Shown here in pieces: positions 8,087-16,872 of a DNA stretch of 43,952 nucleotides. The notes below the pieces were generated by a model. It saw nothing but the letters and a program-made list of their open reading frames with translations, was not told where the DNA came from and made no database searches. Position 1 is the first letter of the stretch. The number at the start of each line of letters is the position of its first letter. A program made the position numbers and the translations under genes. Origin of the DNA: Chlorobaculum sp. (lineage in GTDB: Bacteria; Bacteroidota; Chlorobiia; Chlorobiales; Chlorobiaceae); contig JAAXWU010000004.1 in assembly GCA_013334855.1 (NCBI GenBank), positions 1-43,952 of the forward strand, written 5' to 3'.

Positions 8087-8749
8087 TTACTCCAACCCTT
8101 TCAGCTTCCTCGCGGCCTTCGCCGGATCGGCGGCTTTGAAGAATGCCGTGCCCGCGATGAGCGCGTCGGCTCCGGCTTCAGCCAGCATGGCGCAATTCTC
8201 CTCGGTCACGCCGCCATCGACGGCGATCACCAGCTCCGGATTCAGCTCCTTGCGCATGGTGTCGAGCTGCTCGATCTTTTTGACCGCGCCGGGGATGAAC
8301 TTCTGACCGCCGAAGCCGGGGTTGACCGACATCAGGAGCACCAGATCGAGATCGGCGAGCACCGGTTCGAGCAGCGCGACCGGCGTGGCGGGGTTGATCG
8401 AGACGCCCGCTTTGACGCCGAGGCTCTTGATAAACTGGATCGTGCGATGCAGGTGCGGGCAGGCTTCGAGGTGCACCGTCACCTGGTCGGAACCGGCCTT
8501 GACGAAATCCTCGATGTAACGGTCGGGATCGGTGATCATCAGGTGGGTGTCGATCACCATCGAGGTGCATTTCTTGATCGCCTGCACGATGAAGGGACCG
8601 AAGGTGATGTTGGGCACGAAAACGCCATCCATCACATCGCAGTGCATCCAGTCCGCGCCAGCGTTTTCAGCCAGCTCGACCGAAGCTTTCAGGTTCGTGA
8701 AATCCGCCGACAAAATGGAGGGAGCCAGAAGCGTAGTTTTTCCGGGCAT
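8087..8749 (-). CDS. rpe: Ribulose-phosphate 3-epimerase
   Basis: A 220-residue TIM-barrel epimerase interconverting ribulose-5-phosphate and xylulose-5-phosphate, used in the pentose phosphate pathway. Diagnostic motifs are APSILSADF (residues 9-17), WMHCDVMDGVFVPN (metal-binding His and catalytic Asp), DTHLMI, LLMSVNPGFGGQKF and VIAVDGGVTEEN (second catalytic Asp). The ATG at 8749 gives the canonical N-terminus. The frame stays open to 8890, but that would add 47 unrelated residues overlapping the upstream gene. It lies 41 bp downstream of the BamA/TamA-type gene on the same strand. Confidence 0.97.
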   Translation of the reverse strand: MPGKTTLLAPSILSADFTNLKASVELAENAGADWMHCDVMDGVFVPNITFGPFIVQAIKKCTSMVIDTHLMITDPDRYIEDFVKAGSDQVTVHLEACPHLHRTIQFIKSLGVKAGVSINPATPVALLEPVLADLDLVLLMSVNPGFGGQKFIPGAVKKIEQLDTMRKELNPELVIAVDGGVTEENCAMLAEAGADALIAGTAFFKAADPAKAARKLKGLE

Positions 8750-8790
8750 AAAACAGTCTGGTTTATGGGGTGAACGATAATGAAGTACGA

Positions 8791-10989
8791 TTAAAATGCT
8801 TCTCCGATTCCGAAATTGAACGTAAAATTTTTCAGGTTCATGTTTGAAAACTGCCAGGGGTGCGCATTGGCGGGATCGTGCAATTTCCATGCGAAGTCGA
8901 ACCGGAACGGGCCGATGGGTGATCCGAGACGCAGTCCGGCTCCCGCGTCCCAGGCGAAATCACGGCTCAGCGACTTGAACGAGAAGGCATAGGGGCCGCT
9001 TCTGTCCCAGATGTTGCCCGCGTCAGTGAAGAGGGTGATCCCCGATTTCTGCCCGAACAGTTTGAAGAGCTGCATCCGGTATTCGAGGCCGAGTTCGGCC
9101 TTGATGTCCGCGCCGAAGTTTGACGTGGCCGTGCTGGTGCAGTTTGCGGGGCCGAGCGTGCCGAAAATCCAGCCGCGCATACTGTTCGAGCCGCCCGCAT
9201 AGAAGCGGTGATCTTCCGGCGTTGATTGCGCCTTGCCGTAGGGACTCATCCAGCCGAGAGCGATTTTTGCCGCCACCTGCCGGTCAGGCGAAAGCTCTTT
9301 CGTTACGGCAAGCTGCGTATCGAGTTTGACGTACTGGTTGTAGGGCGTGCCGAAAATCTGGGCATCCGAGTTGGTGAATCCGACGTATGATTTTTTATCG
9401 ACGTAATTGTCGATCAGCCACAACAGACTGCCCGACTCCTCGGCCATGGCAGAGATGTTCCAGAAGGTCGTTCTTCTGCGCCGCGAGGTATTATCCCTGT
9501 TCGAATAGTTATATCGGAGCCTGAATGTCTGGTTCAGGCGAGTCTGAAGCAGGCTGTCGAGGCCGTGACTTACAGCAGCCTGATTTGCAGGATCGATGCC
9601 GATGTTTCGAGCGAGTTCGTTTTTGAAGAGCTGCTGGAAGCCGCGAAGCGAATCCTTGCGGGCCACTTCGAGTTCGAAGAAATCGAAGTCGAGTTTCGAG
9701 TTTCTCGCTGGCCGGGTGCTGTAGCTGCCCCTGAAGATTTCCCTCCGGCTGTCGAGCAGCACCGGCTGTTTCGATTGCGCGAATTCGACGGTTCCGGTAT
9801 AAAACGACCCCTGTTTGCCGAGCTTCGGGATGACCAGATCGGCCTTGACACTGAATTCGTAAGGGATGATCTTGTCGTACTGGTCAGGAGTCAGGCTCGA
9901 AAGTACGTTGGTGTTCGACGAAGTCTGCGTGCCGTAATTTCCGGAAAGCCTGAACTGCTGACCCGCGCCGAAGAGATTCCGGTTCTCGTAAGCGAGCGCT
10001 CCGCCGACGAAGAGAGAGCCGTAGCGGTTGTCAACCAGCAGCTTCGGTTCGATCTGGTGCTTGGGACTTGGATCGAGATCGATGGTCATCGGAATGGCTC
10101 CGGCGCGAACCGAATCCTTGTTCATCGAGATGGATGAAAAAAGATTCGTAGAACCGAAATTTTCGAGTGTTCGCTGTTCGAGCGACTGCCGGGTCAGGTC
10201 ACCCTGCTTCCAGGCGATGGCTGACGAAAATACTTTAGGCGAGAATTTCTGATGGCCGTAAATCGTGACCGAGACGTTCTCTCGTGTAAACAGTTTCGCA
10301 GTCGCAGGGTCATCTTTTTTCAGTGGATCGTGAACGATCACCTTCACCGGGCCATAGGCATACTGCTTTGGCAGGCTGACGTTGACGCGCACTCCGGCGT
10401 GAAGTCCAAGGGTATCGACTGTGATTCTGATGCTGTCGGGGTGAAGAAAGGTGTAACCTTGTTCCCGGAAAAAATCGAGCGTGCGATCCCGCTCGTCGAT
10501 CAGGTTTTCAACAGCGAAGATCTGCTTGGGCTTCAGGCGGCTTCGTCTGAAGTAGCGGGTGCGGAGATTTTCAGGGATGGAGTCCAGACCAGCGTAGCTG
10601 AGCGAATCGACAAGGGTCGGCTGGTTCTCTTTGATCCGTATCGACAGGCGTACGTTGCCATTGCCGTTACGGACGATGGTGGTATCGACGCTGGCGAAAA
10701 AGTAGCCCTTGAAGGTATAGAGCTTCTTGATGAGGTTGATGTCTTTCTCGAAATCCTCGGCGATGAAGGGGCGAACCGCGCCCGCGAAGAGTCCGGTGCC
10801 GAGAAAGGAGTCGCGCATGGAGGTTGAGATGATGCCGCGAATCTCTTCGGTCGAAAGGGCCTTGTTGCCGGTTATTCTGATGCTTTTGACCTGCGGGAGC
10901 GCCGTCGCGTTGCCGTTCATGGGGGGCGAACTCTCTTCAGCCCACAGCACTCCCGGCATGGAGAGCATGAGGAGGAGGCAGCATAGCAT
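8791..10989 (-). CDS. BamA/TamA-type outer-membrane assembly protein (POTRA domains plus Omp85 barrel)
   Basis: From the ATG at 10989 this is a 732-residue protein with a hydrophobic signal segment (LCCLLLMLSMPGVLWA, cleavage before EESS). POTRA-like repeats follow, starting VKSIRITGNKALSTEEI at about residues 35-51. The second half is a C-terminal 16-strand-type barrel containing RFYAGGSNSMRGW, the conserved Omp85 lid-loop motif, and a Phe-terminal beta-signal (FNFGIGEAF). It should insert or export proteins at the outer membrane. Without a search I cannot separate BamA from TamA/TamL; the short POTRA region favours a TamA-like member. The start is uncertain: a better Shine-Dalgarno and ATG exist at 11036, but a T10 tract puts that ATG one base out of frame (see findings). 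It sits downstream of a DUF2795 gene. Confidence 0.88.
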   Translation of the reverse strand: MLCCLLLMLSMPGVLWAEESSPPMNGNATALPQVKSIRITGNKALSTEEIRGIISTSMRDSFLGTGLFAGAVRPFIAEDFEKDINLIKKLYTFKGYFFASVDTTIVRNGNGNVRLSIRIKENQPTLVDSLSYAGLDSIPENLRTRYFRRSRLKPKQIFAVENLIDERDRTLDFFREQGYTFLHPDSIRITVDTLGLHAGVRVNVSLPKQYAYGPVKVIVHDPLKKDDPATAKLFTRENVSVTIYGHQKFSPKVFSSAIAWKQGDLTRQSLEQRTLENFGSTNLFSSISMNKDSVRAGAIPMTIDLDPSPKHQIEPKLLVDNRYGSLFVGGALAYENRNLFGAGQQFRLSGNYGTQTSSNTNVLSSLTPDQYDKIIPYEFSVKADLVIPKLGKQGSFYTGTVEFAQSKQPVLLDSRREIFRGSYSTRPARNSKLDFDFFELEVARKDSLRGFQQLFKNELARNIGIDPANQAAVSHGLDSLLQTRLNQTFRLRYNYSNRDNTSRRRRTTFWNISAMAEESGSLLWLIDNYVDKKSYVGFTNSDAQIFGTPYNQYVKLDTQLAVTKELSPDRQVAAKIALGWMSPYGKAQSTPEDHRFYAGGSNSMRGWIFGTLGPANCTSTATSNFGADIKAELGLEYRMQLFKLFGQKSGITLFTDAGNIWDRSGPYAFSFKSLSRDFAWDAGAGLRLGSPIGPFRFDFAWKLHDPANAHPWQFSNMNLKNFTFNFGIGEAF

Positions 10990-11020
10990 TCCCGCCCGGA
11001 GACGGCGGGGGATTGTTCCT

Positions 11021-11030
11021 AAAAAAAAAA
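11021..11030 (-). promoter_or_regulatory. T10 homopolymer tract at the 5' end of the Omp85 gene
   Basis: On the coding strand an ATG at 11036-11034, preceded by AGGGAG with 8-base spacing, is followed by CTA and exactly ten T residues. As written, that frame stops at TAG after five codons. One extra T would join it in frame to the Omp85 gene, adding a basic n-region (RRLRAG) before the hydrophobic signal segment. This is a candidate slippage or phase-variation site, or a sequencing/assembly error. Confidence 0.55.
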
Positions 11031-11049
11031 TAGCATTCTCCGCTCTCCC

Positions 11050-11277
11050 TCAGTTTAGCGGTTCTTCGTCGCTGTACCCGAAATCTTCGTCGGTGGGATA
11101 ATCCGGCCAGACCTCTTCGAGTGTTTCGTACAGCTCGTCGCTTTCGGGCAGAGCTTCGAGGTTTTCGATAACCTGCTGCGGCGCACCCGTTCTGTTTGCG
11201 TAATCGATCAGTTCATCCTTGGTGACAGGCCAGGGGGCATCGGCAATATATCGGGCAAGATCGAGATTCCAGTACAT
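11050..11277 (-). CDS. DUF2795-family small protein
   Basis: A 75-residue acidic protein beginning MYWNLDLARYIADAPWPVTKDELIDYANRTG. That opening matches the DUF2795 pattern, in which a short helical domain recognises the ALxxAxxPxTKxELIxYA consensus. The C-terminus is very rich in Asp/Glu (ESDELYETLEEVWPDYPTDED). No molecular function is established for the family. It ends 14 bp upstream of the ATG at 11036 of the Omp85 gene, so the two are likely one transcript. The start ATG at 11277 is the only sensible one. Confidence 0.75.
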   Translation of the reverse strand: MYWNLDLARYIADAPWPVTKDELIDYANRTGAPQQVIENLEALPESDELYETLEEVWPDYPTDEDFGYSDEEPLN

Positions 11278-11603
11278 ACTGACGGTAAATGGTTGATTCT
11301 GTGATGGTTAAAGGATTTTCCGCTGTCCGGTTCCTATCGATGCGTGCTCCTTCGTGCGTTTACTTCTCGTGACGTATTTTCGGTATGGTCAGGAGGTATC
11401 GCCAACGGGGAGAACGCAGACTGAACATCGCGACATAGACGCTTCCGTTCAGTAAAAGACCGTATCGATGCTGCATAAACCTGATGATTAGCAAGACTGC
11501 AACTCGTTGCTGCACAGGAGGTTGAATGCGTGATTCCCAAATAACAGCGTGGTTCCGTTAAAACTCACGAAATATAAAAAAAGATTTTTTGAATAATCAA
11601 AAG
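11278..11603. other. Intergenic spacer upstream of the DUF2795 gene and downstream of polA
   Basis: Apart from short open frames with no recognisable features, I see no gene. It contains a small hairpin, GCAACTCGTTGC (about 11498-11509), and an AT-rich stretch beside the polA stop codon. A promoter for the DUF2795-Omp85-rpe run is expected here, but no clear consensus was identified. Confidence 0.5.
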
Positions 11604-14468
11604 CTAATGGGCCTCCAGCCAGTTTTTTCCGACGCCGGTCTCGACCTCTACCGGGACGTTTTTCACCCCGCATTTCGCGGCGGCTTCGATCATGCAGCGC
11701 TCGACCATCTCCCTGAGCCGCGCCTCTTCGGCTGGCGGCGTCTCGAAGAGCAGCTCGTCGTGCACCTGCAACAGCATCGCCGAACGGAATGCCCCGGTTT
11801 TCAGCTCGCGGCTGACGGAGCACATGGCGTATTTGATGATGTCCGCCGCCGTACCCTGGATTGGCGTATTCATCGCGACGCGCTCGGCGGCCTTGCGCAC
11901 GTTGGCGTTCGGGCTGCCGAGGTCGGGCAGGTAGCGGCGGCGGCCCATCAGCGTCGTGACGTAACCGCGTTTCCGCGCCTCCTCGATGGTCGTCTGGAGC
12001 GAGGAGAACATGCCGGGGTACTTCGCCATGTAGGTGTCGATGATCTCTCGCGCCTCTTTCTGCGTGATGCCGAGGCGCTGCGACAGGCCGAAGGGCTGGA
12101 TGCCGTAGAGCACGCCGAAGTTGACCTCCTTGGCCTTGCGCCGCATGTCGGGCGTCACCTCCGCCGTGTCGAAGATGACCCGCGCCGTGGCCGCGTGGAT
12201 GTCCTCGCGGTTGCGGAATGCCTCGATGAGCATCGGGTCGCCCGACAGCTCGGCGGCGATGCGCAGCTCGATCTGCGAGTAGTCCGCCGAGAGCAGGAGA
12301 CTGTCGGGACTGGACGGAATGAAGGCGCGGCGAATCTCCTTGCCAAGCTCCGTGCGGATCGGGATGTTCTGCAGGTTCGGGTTCGACGACGAGAGCCGCC
12401 CGGTGGCCGTGACGGTCTGGTTGAACGAGGTGTGAACGCGGCCCGTCAGCGGATTGATCATCTTCGGCAGCGCCTCGATGTAGGTGCCCTTCAGCTTCTG
12501 CAGGCTGCGGTATTCGAGCAGGTCGGAGGCTATCGGGTGCAGCATGGCCAGCTCTTCGAGCACCTGCACGTCGGTCGAGTAGCCGGTTTTGGTGCTCTTT
12601 TTTGGCGGCAGCTTCAGCACCTCGAAGAGGATGTGCCCAAGCTGCTTCGGGGAGTCGATGTTGAAGGTTTCACCGGCTGAATCGAAAATCTTGCCAGTCA
12701 GCGTTTCAAGATCGCGCTTGACCGTCAGAGAACACTGTTCGAGGTGCGCCGTGTCTATCGAAACGCCTTGATGCTCCATTCCGGCCAGTACGCTGACCAG
12801 CGGGAATTCGAGCTGGCGGCACACGTCGAGCAGCTCTGGCGTCTGGTCGAGCTGCTCCTGAAGCGTCAGGCGCAGCTTGAGGGCGATGTCGGCGTCCTGG
12901 CAGGCGTAGTCCGAGAGCTTCTGCGGCTCCACCTCGAAGATGCCGATGGCTGACTTGCCCGTGCCGACCAGTTCCGAGTATTTGGTGGTTTTGCGTCCGA
13001 GATGCGACGCCGCGAGGTCGTCGAGATTATGCCGCGTTTCGGGATCGAGCACGTAGCTGGCGAGCATGGTGTCGAACTCGACCGGCGCAAGCTCCACGCC
13101 ATACTTCTTCAGCACGAGTATGTCGTACTTCAGGTTCTGCCCCGTCTTGGGCAGCGCCGGATGTTCAAGCAGCGGCTTGAGCCGGGCGACCGACTTGCGG
13201 GCGTCCAATCCCGGTTTGCCGAAGTAGACGAAGAACGCCTCGCCGGGTTTGACGGAGAATGAGATGCCCGCCAGCTCCGCCGCGAAGGTATCGAGGCTCG
13301 TGGTTTCGGTATCGACCGCGAACCCGGCGGAGCCTTCGAGCAGCGTCAAGAGCGCCTCGAACGCCTCCTCGCTGTCAACGAGGTGGTACTCCGAGCCTTC
13401 GCCCGCCGGGATGAGCGGCGGAGCGTCCGCACTTGCCGTCGCCTGTGCGCTCGCGGCGGAAGCGGCGGACGAGGCGGCGGGTGCGTCGATGCGCAGCACG
13501 GCGGGTACGCGGGCGGCGATGCTCTTCAGCTCCAGCCGCGCCAGGTGCGCGAAGAGCGCCTCGGGATCGGGCTTGCTTGCGTGCAGCGCTTCGAGGGTGA
13601 GCGGCAGGTCGAGGTCGGTGCGGATCGTCACCAGCTCTCGCACGAGCGGCATCATCTCTCGGAACGCTTCGAGGCTCTGGCGCGTCTTTGGCGTCAGTGC
13701 GTCGAGATTGGCGTAGATGCCTTCGAGCGAGCCGTACTTTTCGAGCAGGCTGGAGGCGGTTTTCGGGCCGATTCCCTTCGCGCCGGGGATGTTGTCCGAG
13801 GTGTCGCCGGTGAGCGTCAACAGATCGATGAACTGCTCCGGCGGCGCGCCGAACTGCGCCTTTACCTCGGCGCTGCCGACCAGCTCGAACTCGTTCTGCT
13901 TCTTGCCGGGCTTGAGGATGCTCACGCCATCGTGCACGAGCTGCGACATATCCTTGTCGGGCGTGACGATGAAGACCCGGCAGCTCTCCTCGAACTTCCG
14001 CGCCGCCGTGCCGATGAGGTCGTCCGCCTCGAAGCCGGGCATGATCACCAGCGGAATGCCGAGCGCCCGGATCAGCTCGCGGATGTCGCCGAGCTGGCTG
14101 ATAAGGTCATCCGGCGGGGCGGGGCGGTTGGCCTTGTACGCCTCGTACTTTTCGTGCCGGAAGGTCTTCTCCGGGCTGTCGAAGGTCACGGCGAGATACT
14201 CCGGGCGGTACTCCTCGATGATTCTGAAGAGGCTGGAGACGAAGCCGAACACCGCGCCGGTCGGTACGCCATCGCGAGTGCTCATCCGCGCCTGTTGCAG
14301 CGCGTAGAAGGCGCGGTAGACCATCGCCATGCCGTCGAGCAGGAAGAGTCCCGGCTTCTGTCCAGCGGGTTTCTCTGTCTCAACTGTCTTCTCAGGAATC
14401 GCCTCCCGCTTTGGCGACGCTTCGGGTTGCGGAGCGTCGAACAGGCCGATCTGGTTGTCGCTGCTCAT
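11604..14468 (-). CDS. polA: DNA polymerase I
   Basis: A 954-residue three-domain Pol I. The 5' nuclease domain (about 38-320) has FLLDGMAMVYRAFYA, MPGFEADDLIGT and GDTSDNIPGAKGIGPKTA. The 3'-5' exonuclease domain (about 370-560) retains Asp386/Glu388 in VDTETT, NLKYD (446-450) and YACQDAD (521-527), so proofreading looks intact. The polymerase domain has motif A DYSQIELR (Asp729), motif B RRKAKEVNFGVLYG and motif C QVHDELLFE (His903-Glu905). The ATG at 14468 overlaps the pheA stop by 4 bp (ATGA), implying translational coupling; the longer open frame to 14807 is overlap with pheA. Unusually, about 38 residues precede the nuclease domain and include QIGLF at 6-10, resembling a beta-clamp-binding motif. 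Confidence 0.97.
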   Translation of the reverse strand: MSSDNQIGLFDAPQPEASPKREAIPEKTVETEKPAGQKPGLFLLDGMAMVYRAFYALQQARMSTRDGVPTGAVFGFVSSLFRIIEEYRPEYLAVTFDSPEKTFRHEKYEAYKANRPAPPDDLISQLGDIRELIRALGIPLVIMPGFEADDLIGTAARKFEESCRVFIVTPDKDMSQLVHDGVSILKPGKKQNEFELVGSAEVKAQFGAPPEQFIDLLTLTGDTSDNIPGAKGIGPKTASSLLEKYGSLEGIYANLDALTPKTRQSLEAFREMMPLVRELVTIRTDLDLPLTLEALHASKPDPEALFAHLARLELKSIAARVPAVLRIDAPAASSAASAASAQATASADAPPLIPAGEGSEYHLVDSEEAFEALLTLLEGSAGFAVDTETTSLDTFAAELAGISFSVKPGEAFFVYFGKPGLDARKSVARLKPLLEHPALPKTGQNLKYDILVLKKYGVELAPVEFDTMLASYVLDPETRHNLDDLAASHLGRKTTKYSELVGTGKSAIGIFEVEPQKLSDYACQDADIALKLRLTLQEQLDQTPELLDVCRQLEFPLVSVLAGMEHQGVSIDTAHLEQCSLTVKRDLETLTGKIFDSAGETFNIDSPKQLGHILFEVLKLPPKKSTKTGYSTDVQVLEELAMLHPIASDLLEYRSLQKLKGTYIEALPKMINPLTGRVHTSFNQTVTATGRLSSSNPNLQNIPIRTELGKEIRRAFIPSSPDSLLLSADYSQIELRIAAELSGDPMLIEAFRNREDIHAATARVIFDTAEVTPDMRRKAKEVNFGVLYGIQPFGLSQRLGITQKEAREIIDTYMAKYPGMFSSLQTTIEEARKRGYVTTLMGRRRYLPDLGSPNANVRKAAERVAMNTPIQGTAADIIKYAMCSVSRELKTGAFRSAMLLQVHDELLFETPPAEEARLREMVERCMIEAAAKCGVKNVPVEVETGVGKNWLEAH

Positions 14469-15307
14469 GGATTCACCACTCCGTAGCTGCCGAGCACCTT
14501 GACCATCGTCGCGAACTCGCGGAGATTTTCGAGCGCGTTGTGGACGTTCTGATCCTCTCTGTGGCCGATGAAGTCGGCGTAGAAGAGATATTCGAACGCC
14601 TTTTTGCGCGACGGGCGCGACTCGATCTTGGTCAGGTCGATCCCCCTGAGCGCGATGGTGGCCAGCGCCCGGAAGAGCGACGCCTGTTCGTTGGGCAGCG
14701 AGAAGACGATCGAGGTCTTCTGCCGGGTCGTGTCGGGCCGGACTTTGAGGTGCGACAGGTCGGGATTGTTTTCGCGTGCGATGCAGAAGAAGCGGGTGAT
14801 ATTCCACTCCTCGTCGGCGAGATTTTCGCGAAGAATGTCGAGGCCGTACAGCTCACCCGCCCGCTTCGAGGCGATGGCAAGCGCCGTCCGGTCGCCGTTT
14901 TCCGAGATCATTTTGGCGCTTCCCGCCGTGTCGTAGGCCGCTTCGGCCTTGATGTGCGGATGGGTCGCGATGAAGTTGTGGCACTGCGCCAGCGCCTGCG
15001 GGTGGGAGAGCACTCGCGTGGCCTCTTCGACCGACGCGCCCGGAAGGCCGAGCAGGCAGTGCTCCACCTTGACGAAGGTCTCGGCGAGGATCACGACCGG
15101 GCGGCGGAGCAGCAGGTCGTAGTTCTGGTGGATGCTTCCGCCAAGCGAGTTCTCGATGGGAATCACCGCGTAGTCGGCTTTCTGATCCGTTACAGCAGTA
15201 AATACGTCATCGAAGCTTTCGCAAGGCAGCGGCTCTCCGAATCTCAGCGCGGCAATTTCACTGTATGCGCCGGGTTCCCCCTGATAAGCGATCAACCAGT
15301 TTGTCAT
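14465..15307 (-). CDS. pheA: Prephenate dehydratase
   Basis: A 280-residue monofunctional enzyme (no chorismate mutase domain) that converts prephenate to phenylpyruvate in phenylalanine synthesis. The catalytic domain begins WLIAYQGEPGAYSE and contains VIPIENSLGGSI and the catalytic Thr in NITRFF (Thr171). The C-terminal ACT regulatory domain (about 197-280) carries FRALATIALRGIDL (GALA-like) and IESRPSR, residues that bind phenylalanine in characterised homologues. Feedback inhibition by phenylalanine is therefore expected. The gene is divergent from yebC and coupled to polA through an ATGA overlap. Confidence 0.96.
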   Translation of the reverse strand: MTNWLIAYQGEPGAYSEIAALRFGEPLPCESFDDVFTAVTDQKADYAVIPIENSLGGSIHQNYDLLLRRPVVILAETFVKVEHCLLGLPGASVEEATRVLSHPQALAQCHNFIATHPHIKAEAAYDTAGSAKMISENGDRTALAIASKRAGELYGLDILRENLADEEWNITRFFCIARENNPDLSHLKVRPDTTRQKTSIVFSLPNEQASLFRALATIALRGIDLTKIESRPSRKKAFEYLFYADFIGHREDQNVHNALENLREFATMVKVLGSYGVVNP

Positions 15308-15528
15308 TCTTCGTTCTTGTCATTAATTTAAGGGCGCTTTAAAAGTTGTTGCGCGTCCCGATTGCTGCGCTGTCCCGACATATGACGGAACTGCTTACGA
15401 ACCGCCCATGACACTTTTTAAAAACGCTTTTAATACTTACCCCGCGGAATTTGCTTTTCTTAAAGTAAAATAAATCTTTTCATAATAGCGTCATTTACGG
15501 AATACCATCAAATATCGGATTGTAATCT

Positions 15529-16281
15529 ATGTCAGGACACAGTAAATGGGCGACCATCAAGCGCAAGAAGGCCGTCACCGACCAGAAGAGAGGAAATCTG
15601 TTCACCAAGCTCGTCAAGGAGATCACCATTGCGGCCAGGATGGGCGGCGGCGATCCGATGGGCAACCCGAGGCTGAGGCTCGCCATCGACACGGCGCGGG
15701 CCAACTCGATGCCGATGGAGAACATCCAGCGGGCCATCAAGAAGGGCACCGGCGAACTCGAAGGCGCCACCTACGACGAGATCACCTACGAAGGGTACGG
15801 GCCGGGCGGCATCGCCATCATCATCGAGACGGCGACCGACAATCGCAACCGCACCGTGGCCGACATCCGCCACATCATGAGCCGCAACGGCGGTTCGCTC
15901 GGCGAGAGCGGCAGCGTCGGCTGGATGTTCCAGCGCAAGGGTTCCATCGACGTGCCGAAATCTGCGGCGAGCGAGGATCAGCTCATGGAGCTGCTGCTCG
16001 ACGCAGGCCTCGAAGAGCTGGAGTCGGACGACGAGCAGTTCTACACGGTGCTGACTGACGTGAAGGATCTCGAAGCGGCCAAGAAAGCGCTCGAAGATGC
16101 CCGCATTCCGTTCGAGAACGCCAAGATGGATCTCTTGCCCGACAACTACATCGAACTCGATGGCGAGGATGCGCAGAAGGCGATGAAGCTGATCGACGCG
16201 CTTGAGAGCAACGACGACACCCAGGTGGTCTACAGCAACATGGAGATCAGCGAGAACGCCATGGAGAGCTTTGAGGATTGA
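15529..16281 (+). CDS. YebC/PmpR-family protein (TACO1-like)
   Basis: A 250-residue protein starting [22 protein letters not shown], the near-invariant YebC N-terminus. The middle has [23 protein letters not shown] and [24 protein letters not shown], both classical. The family was annotated as transcriptional regulators, and more recent work links YebC/TACO1 to translation of proline-rich stretches; the role here is inferred from family. It is followed 3 bp later by ruvC, a neighbourhood shared by many bacteria. A 221-bp AT-rich spacer separates it from divergent pheA and should hold its promoter. Confidence 0.96.
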   Translation: MSGHSKWATIKRKKAVTDQKRGNLFTKLVKEITIAARMGGGDPMGNPRLRLAIDTARANSMPMENIQRAIKKGTGELEGATYDEITYEGYGPGGIAIIIETATDNRNRTVADIRHIMSRNGGSLGESGSVGWMFQRKGSIDVPKSAASEDQLMELLLDAGLEELESDDEQFYTVLTDVKDLEAAKKALEDARIPFENAKMDLLPDNYIELDGEDAQKAMKLIDALESNDDTQVVYSNMEISENAMESFED

Positions 16282-16284
16282 CGA

Positions 16285-16854
16285 ATGATCGTGCTTGGCA
16301 TCGATCCGGGCAGCCGCAAGAGCGGCTATGGCGTCATCGCCGGGACGGCGGCGGGGTGGCGCGTGGTCGGATGCGGCCTCGTGCGCCTCGCCGCCTCGGC
16401 GACGCTGCATGAGCGGATCGGCCAGCTCTGCCGTGGCATCGACGAGGTGATCGCGCAGATGAAGCCGGAGGCGGTGGCGCTCGAAACGGCTTTCGTCGGG
16501 CGCAACGTACGGAGCGCTCTGATTCTCGGCCAGGTGCGCGGCGCGGTGCTCGCCACGGTGTTGAGGCACGGCCTGCCGGTGCGCGAATACGCGCCACGCG
16601 AGATCAAGCTCGCCGTCACCGGCACCGGCTCGGCGCGCAAGGAGCAGGTGGCCGCGATGCTGTCGCGGCTGCTCGATCTTGGCCTCGAACCGAAGCCGCT
16701 CGACGTCACCGACGCGCTCGGCGTCGCCTACTGCGATCTGGCCAGAGGCCAGACAATCGCTCGCCTGCCCGAAGGCGGCACAAAGAAAAGCGGGAACAGC
16801 CGGAACAAGGGGTGGGCGGCCTTCGTGGCCGACAACCCGGAGCTGGTTGCCTGA
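16285..16854 (+). CDS. ruvC: Crossover junction endodeoxyribonuclease RuvC
   Basis: A 189-residue Holliday-junction resolvase. The four acidic catalytic residues are in place: Asp7 ([14 protein letters not shown]), Glu67 (ALETAF), Asp140 and Asp143 ([12 protein letters not shown]). [17 protein letters not shown] and [20 protein letters not shown] are family signatures. The C-terminal tail of about 30 residues ([24 protein letters not shown]) is a little longer than in E. coli. It cleaves junctions after RuvAB migration; ruvA and ruvB are not in the window. It begins 3 bp after yebC, so they form an operon. Confidence 0.97.
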   Translation: MIVLGIDPGSRKSGYGVIAGTAAGWRVVGCGLVRLAASATLHERIGQLCRGIDEVIAQMKPEAVALETAFVGRNVRSALILGQVRGAVLATVLRHGLPVREYAPREIKLAVTGTGSARKEQVAAMLSRLLDLGLEPKPLDVTDALGVAYCDLARGQTIARLPEGGTKKSGNSRNKGWAAFVADNPELVA

Positions 16855-16872
16855 GAATCTTCCTGGAACCAA

